A stretch of DNA of 64,000 bases from Nocardioides sp. GY 10127 (lineage in GTDB: Bacteria; Actinomycetota; Actinomycetes; Propionibacteriales; Nocardioidaceae), in NCBI RefSeq assembly GCF_004919085.1, contig NZ_STGL01000002.1, positions 248,001 to 312,000 of the forward strand, read 5' to 3'. The translations under genes and the position numbers were made by a program. Shown one piece after another: positions 60,068 through 64,000 of this stretch (positions are counted from its first letter, which is position 1; each line of letters opens with the position of its first letter). The notes under the pieces were generated by a model. It ran no database searches and had not been told where the DNA came from. It saw only the letters and a list, made by a program, of their open reading frames with translations.

Positions 60068-61855
60068 TCAGGCGGCCAGCACCCGGCCGATCACCGCCTG
60101 CGTCACCGAGTGGTAGCCGGGCCGCGCCACGGCGAAGATCTCGCGGGCGCGGGCCAGCCCCGCGTCGGAGGAGGCCAGCGCCTCGTAGACGCGCCGCACG
60201 TACAGCGCCCGTCCGTGGCGGGTGAGGAACGAGGCGAGCGCGGCGTCCACCTCGTCGTCCTCGAGGAAGAAGCCGGAGCGCCCGACGAGCTCCAGCCAGG
60301 CGGTCGCGATCTCGATGTTGCCGCTGCCGGAGAGCCCGAAGGCGGCGTCCACGGCGCGCAGCACCTCGTGGGAGGTGCCGACCGGGATCTCCCGGACCAG
60401 GTGCACCCACTGGTGGCTCACCCATCCCTCCGTCTCCAGCGAGGACGGCGCGGCGCCGGCCAGCAGGGCCGCCACCTGCACGTCGACCACCGCGAAGGCG
60501 TCCGAGTCGAAGGACGGGGCGTTCGAGGGCGCGCCGGGCCCGTGGACCCAGGCCTCGAGCTGCACGTCCTCGTCGCTCAGGCCGGCCGGCTCGAGCAGCT
60601 CCGCGCGCAGGTGGGCGAGGAACGTCGGGGTGTCCATCGACGTGAAGGCGAACCGGTCGAAGTAGTCGCGCAGGAAGGCGTCGAAGCGCTCGCGGCCGAC
60701 CGCCTCCTCCAGCAGCCGCAGGAACAGCGAGCCCTTCTCGTAGGGCACCTTGGCCGGGCCGTCGTCGGGGTCGCGGCCGGCCATGTCGAGCTCGAGCCAG
60801 GTGTCGCGGGGCTGCTCGTCACGCACGGCGCGGTCGAGGTCGTGGCGACCCAGGCGCCAGAGCATGGCCGTGTAGTCCGCCCCGAACACCTCCTCGTCGA
60901 TGCGGCGCTCGAAGTAGGTCGTGAAGCCTTCGTTGAGCCAGATGTCGTTCCAGGTGGAGTTGGTGACGAGGTTGCCCGACCACGAGTGCGCGAGCTCGTG
61001 CGCGATGAGGCTGACCAACGAGCGGTCCCCCGCCAGCACCGTCGGGGTCGCGAAGGTCAGCCGCGGGTTCTCCATGCCGCCGTAGGGGAAGCTCGGCGGC
61101 AGCACCAGGATGTCGTAGCGGCCCCACCGGTACGCGCCGTAGAGCCGCTCGGCGGCGTCGATCATCGTCCCGGTGTCGGCGAACTCCCAGGCCGCGGACT
61201 CCACGACGCCCGGCTCCGCGTACACCCCGGCCCGCTCCCCCATCGCCCGGAACTCCAGGTCGCCCACCGCGAGCGCGATCAGGTACGACGGGATCGGCTC
61301 CGGCATCGAGAAGCGGTAGGTGTCGTCGGCCGCCACCACGGTCGGGTTCTCGGCGCTCATGACCGCGAGCAGGCCGGCGGGCGCGTGGATCACCGCGTCG
61401 TAGGTCGTCCGGACCGCGGGGCTGTCCTGGCAAGGGAGCCACGAGCGGGCCAGGATCGGCTGGTTCTGCGAGAACAGGAACGGCTTGCCCGAGGACGTCT
61501 GGGCCGGGTCCAGCCACTGCAGCGCCTGCGCCTCCGGGTGGCTGGCGTAGGTGAGGACGACGCGGTCGCCCGCCCCGACCTCGACGGTGAGCGCCGCCCC
61601 CAGGACGTCGTCGTGCTCGCCGAGGGCGAAGGCCAGCGGCGCGCCGTCCCCGTCGGTGACCTGCTGGACGTCGAGCCGCCAGGTGTCCAGCACGAGGCTG
61701 GTGGCCGCCGGGTCGGTGTGCGCCAGGTCGAGGGTCGCCGTCCCCGACAGCGTCCGCGCCTCCAGGTCGACCGTGAGGTCGAGCGACAGGTGCGTCACCA
61801 CCACCTCGTTCGGGCGCGAGGCGGAGTGCGGGTCGAGGGTGTAGAGAGCAGCCAC
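60068..61855 (-). CDS. M1-family metallo-aminopeptidase
   Basis: A 595-residue zinc aminopeptidase. Zinc-site HELAHSW (HExxH) with the second Glu in NEGFTTYFERR (HExxH-x18-E), and the exopeptidase motif PYGGMENPRLTF (GxMEN). A leukotriene A4 hydrolase-like C-terminal helical domain follows. It has no signal peptide, so it is cytoplasmic. GTG 61855 is the start. An in-frame extension beyond is absent. Confidence 0.93.
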   Translation of the reverse strand: MAALYTLDPHSASRPNEVVVTHLSLDLTVDLEARTLSGTATLDLAHTDPAATSLVLDTWRLDVQQVTDGDGAPLAFALGEHDDVLGAALTVEVGAGDRVVLTYASHPEAQALQWLDPAQTSSGKPFLFSQNQPILARSWLPCQDSPAVRTTYDAVIHAPAGLLAVMSAENPTVVAADDTYRFSMPEPIPSYLIALAVGDLEFRAMGERAGVYAEPGVVESAAWEFADTGTMIDAAERLYGAYRWGRYDILVLPPSFPYGGMENPRLTFATPTVLAGDRSLVSLIAHELAHSWSGNLVTNSTWNDIWLNEGFTTYFERRIDEEVFGADYTAMLWRLGRHDLDRAVRDEQPRDTWLELDMAGRDPDDGPAKVPYEKGSLFLRLLEEAVGRERFDAFLRDYFDRFAFTSMDTPTFLAHLRAELLEPAGLSDEDVQLEAWVHGPGAPSNAPSFDSDAFAVVDVQVAALLAGAAPSSLETEGWVSHQWVHLVREIPVGTSHEVLRAVDAAFGLSGSGNIEIATAWLELVGRSGFFLEDDEVDAALASFLTRHGRALYVRRVYEALASSDAGLARAREIFAVARPGYHSVTQAVIGRVLAA

Positions 61856-61920
61856 ACCGACAACCTAGCCAACCCGGACGCGGGGGCCGGGGAAGGCTGC
61901 GCGAGAGCCTCGGTGAGCGG

Positions 61921-61967
61921 GATCGGGGTGGATGCGGTGCAGCTGGTGCACCGCATCCACCCCGATC
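61921..61967. repeat. Dispersed palindrome, copy 3
   Basis: A perfect 20-bp stem (61921-61940 with 61948-61967), loop AGCTGGT, with the same arms as copies 1 and 2. It stands between the tandem Sel1 gene and the aminopeptidase gene and would terminate the former. Confidence 0.88.
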
Positions 61968-62021
61968 AGGTCGTGCCGTCGCGGGTGCGGGAGCCCTGGC
62001 CCGACGCGGCCGCGGACGGGC

Positions 62022-62942
62022 TCAGGAGAGCCGGTCGATGGCCGCCTGTGCGTCGGTGTTGCCGTTCGCCAGGGCGATCTCGTAGTACGACAGCGCCGTG
62101 GCGGTGTCAGCCGGCACGTACACCCCCTGCTCGTAGATCTCGCCGAGCGTGTACGCCGCCGTGGCGATGTCGTGGGCCTCGTCGTCGACGAGCGCCTTGT
62201 ACAGGGCGATCGCCCCCTCGACGTCCTGGTCGACACCGGTGCCGGCCAGCAGGTAGTCGGCGTAGTACAGACGACCGGTGCTGTCGCCGCGGTCCGAGGC
62301 GAGCTCGAAGTACTGGGCGGCCTTGGCGTCGTCCTGGCCCACCCCCGTGCCGTCCTGGTACATCAGCCCGAGGTAGCGCGGCGCCTTGGAGTCACCGGCG
62401 TCGCTCGCCTTGAGCATGTAGGAGAAGGCGACCGTGTTGTCGAGCGGGATGCCGGCGAAGTTGTCACCGCCGCCCGGGACGGTGTTGTGCATGTAGAGCA
62501 GCCCGATGTTCGCCCAGCCGCGGGGCATCCCCGCCTCGGCGGCCAGGTTCCACCACCGGATCGCGATCTGCACCGCTCGGCGGCCGGTCACGCCGATGTG
62601 CTCACCCTGGTACATCTCGCCCATCCAGAGCATGGCGTTGGCGCTGCCCAGCGCCGCGGCGGCCTTGGCGAACTTGAGCTCGAGGGCGTACTGGTCGTCG
62701 CCCTCCTGGCTCTCGGTCTTGTAGATCAGGGCCACGTTCTCGAAGTCGGTGGCGGTCAGGCCGGAGACCTTCAGGATGTCGACCTTCTTGGGTGCGTGCT
62801 TGGAGAGGCTCGCCGCCGCGGCCGCCTCAGCGGCCGCCGAGCCGGACCCCGCGTGGGTCCCCGAGGCATCAGCCGGGACGGCCGACACCGCGAGCCCGCA
62901 GAGTGCCGCCCCGGCGGCGAGGCCTGCGATGAGACGCTTCAT
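62022..62942 (-). CDS. Exported Sel1-repeat protein
   Basis: A 306-residue protein with a Sec signal peptide (MKRLIAGLAAGAALCGLAVSAVPADAS) and at least four Sel1/TPR-like repeats (for example ALGSANAMLWMGEMYQGEH, AGDSKAPRYLGLMYQDGTGV, RGDSTGRLYYADYLLAGTGV, IATAAYTLGEIYEQGV). Sel1 repeats form protein-binding solenoids. ATG 62942 has AAGGGGGA upstream; a longer frame to 63080 is not supported. Confidence 0.85.
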   Translation of the reverse strand: MKRLIAGLAAGAALCGLAVSAVPADASGTHAGSGSAAAEAAAAASLSKHAPKKVDILKVSGLTATDFENVALIYKTESQEGDDQYALELKFAKAAAALGSANAMLWMGEMYQGEHIGVTGRRAVQIAIRWWNLAAEAGMPRGWANIGLLYMHNTVPGGGDNFAGIPLDNTVAFSYMLKASDAGDSKAPRYLGLMYQDGTGVGQDDAKAAQYFELASDRGDSTGRLYYADYLLAGTGVDQDVEGAIALYKALVDDEAHDIATAAYTLGEIYEQGVYVPADTATALSYYEIALANGNTDAQAAIDRLS

Positions 62943-63266
62943 GTTCGTTCCCCCTTGGTTGGACCCGCCGCGCAGCGCGGCGGGGCGTGGCAGCGCACGG
63001 TCGGGTGGGCAGGGCGAAGCACCCCTCGAGAGGGGGTGGGGGCCGGCGACTGGACCGCGGGCCACCCGGTACGCCACCACCGAGACCGTGAACCGTGACG
63101 GCCCTCACACTAGGGAGGGCAAATGATTCGGTCAATGGAAGTAAATACTTCTGACCGAAAGCGAGCGGAACGCCCGCCGCACCCCGGCTAGCCTGACGCC
63201 AGCCGCCCGGACGACGGGTCCGCGGCGGCCTCGCCCGCCGCACCGTCCAGCCCTGGAGGAACCCCG
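62943..63266. promoter_or_regulatory. Divergent control region with a long palindrome
   Basis: A 324-base gap between the Sel1 and GTPase genes. It contains a palindrome at 63127-63159: TTCGGTCA and TGACCGAA outside, GAAGTA and TACTTC inside, AA at the centre, with a 3-base asymmetry. It is markedly AT-rich compared with the surroundings and looks like an operator at a promoter. A G/C-rich hairpin (CACCCC...GGGGTG) lies near 63020-63045. Confidence 0.5.
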
Positions 63267-64000
63267 ATGGCGAACGTCTCCGAGGAGTGGATCCGCCGCA
63301 CCGTCGAGGAGAGCTGGCGCGCCCAGGAGCTCGAGGTCGGCAGCTTCAACCTCGCCATCTTCGGCAAGACCGGCGTCGGCAAGAGCACGCTGGTCAACGC
63401 GATCTTCGGCGAGGACCTGGCCGAGACCGGGATCGGCGAGCCCGTCACCCGGGGCCACCACCTCTACAAGCACTCGTCCGGGTCGCTGGGGGTCTTCGAC
63501 ACCGAGGGCCTCGAGATCGGCAAGGACGACGAGACGATCCTGTCCGAGCTGGCAACCCTGGTCTCCGACCTCAAGCGGCGTCCGGTCCACGAGCAGATCC
63601 ACGTCGCCTGGTACTGCGTGGGCGCGCGCAGCGGACGCTTCGAGCACGTCGAGGAGGGCTTCGTCCGGCGCCTGCACGAGCTGGGCCTGCCGGTGCTCCT
63701 CGTGCTCACGCAGGTGCCCTCGCGCGACGGCGTCCCGCACGAGCGCGCGGTCCAGCTCGCCGACCACATGGCGTCCCTCGACCTGCCGATCGCCACGCGG
63801 CGTCCGTTCCTCACCATGGCGGCCCCGGACTCCTTCGACGGCCCCGCGCACGGCCTGGAGGGACTGCTCGATGCCACCTTTCGCGTGGCGCCCGCCGCGG
63901 TCCACGACGCCCTGACCCAGGCCCAGCGCATCGACCTGGCGCGCAAGCGGAAGGCCTGCCAGCCCGCGGTGGCCGCGGCCGTCTCGGCGGCGGCCGCCGC
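63267..64000 (+). CDS. Era/YcjF-like GTPase, cut by the window edge
   Basis: The N-terminal 244 residues of a P-loop GTPase: G1 GKTGVGKST, G3 in DTEG (VFDTEGLEIG), G4-like LTQVPSRD. A helical region starts near the end. Proteins like this often carry a DUF697-type or other membrane-associated helical domain after the G domain; here it is beyond the window. ATG 63267 has GGAGGA at 7-base spacing. Confidence 0.82.
   Translation, partial: MANVSEEWIRRTVEESWRAQELEVGSFNLAIFGKTGVGKSTLVNAIFGEDLAETGIGEPVTRGHHLYKHSSGSLGVFDTEGLEIGKDDETILSELATLVSDLKRRPVHEQIHVAWYCVGARSGRFEHVEEGFVRRLHELGLPVLLVLTQVPSRDGVPHERAVQLADHMASLDLPIATRRPFLTMAAPDSFDGPAHGLEGLLDATFRVAPAAVHDALTQAQRIDLARKRKACQPAVAAAVSAAAA

Noticed and set aside
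57324..60425. 1033-residue frame extending the HupE-like gene upstream
   Set aside because: The upstream part is an out-of-frame reading of the DUF3500 and aminopeptidase genes; the signal peptide marks the true start near 58754.

Overview
The window is chromosomal DNA of a high-GC Gram-positive bacterium. The order lipB - ABC pair - lipA - DUF4191 - RDD - glnA and the Cellulomonas/Cellulosimicrobium-like protein sequences suggest an actinobacterium of the order Micrococcales; the genus is an inference. No tRNA, rRNA or CRISPR array was seen.

Left chromosomal part (1-12753): a fused ABC exporter, a TIGR01777-type epimerase, an anchored hypothetical protein, lipoate synthesis (lipB, lipA) with an ABC transporter pair between them, a DUF4191 membrane protein, an RDD protein, and type I glutamine synthetase glnA preceded by a textbook double GlnR operator.

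Integrated element (about 12739-47193, 34.4 kb): the last 15 bases of glnA (TACTACGACATCTGA) recur at 47179-47193, next to a second glnA-type terminator. Tandem 11-bp arm-like repeats (TGCGGCCCCAG) sit inside both ends. A third copy of the arm-plus-core arrangement lies at 29062-29141 with the same 71-bp spacing as the right end. This divides the element into two modules. Module 1 (12754-29141) carries a DUF4192 gene split by an IS3-family element, a four-gene defence-type operon (SNF2 helicase, Mod-like methyltransferase, Res-like helicase-nuclease, zinc-hook AAA ATPase), a second IS3-family element, a tyrosine integrase that has lost its N-terminus, and a HigBA toxin-antitoxin pair. Module 2 (29142-47178) is a denitrification island: narGHJI with a CBS protein, two nitrate/nitrite transporters, a cytochrome P450 without the usual acid-alcohol pair, a membrane-fused copper nitrite reductase with an overlapping polytopic membrane gene, a cupin, a DUF2249 protein, and two Cys-containing regulators, one heading each operon. 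The reading is nitrate -> nitrite (NarGHI) -> NO (NirK). No classical NO reductase is present, so the P450 and the membrane proteins are the candidates for NO handling.

Right chromosomal part (47194-64000): a Dabb-like protein and a LysR regulator; a TetR - MFS - GH78 rhamnosidase - quercetinase-like cupin - esterase cluster with a tandem TetR-type operator, which reads as a flavonoid-rhamnoside catabolic set; LtrA, a cysteine hydrolase, HupE-like and DUF3500 proteins, an M1 aminopeptidase, a Sel1-repeat protein, and a GTPase cut by the window edge. Three near-identical palindromes (arms GATCGGGGTGGATGCGGTG) lie at gene ends in this part.
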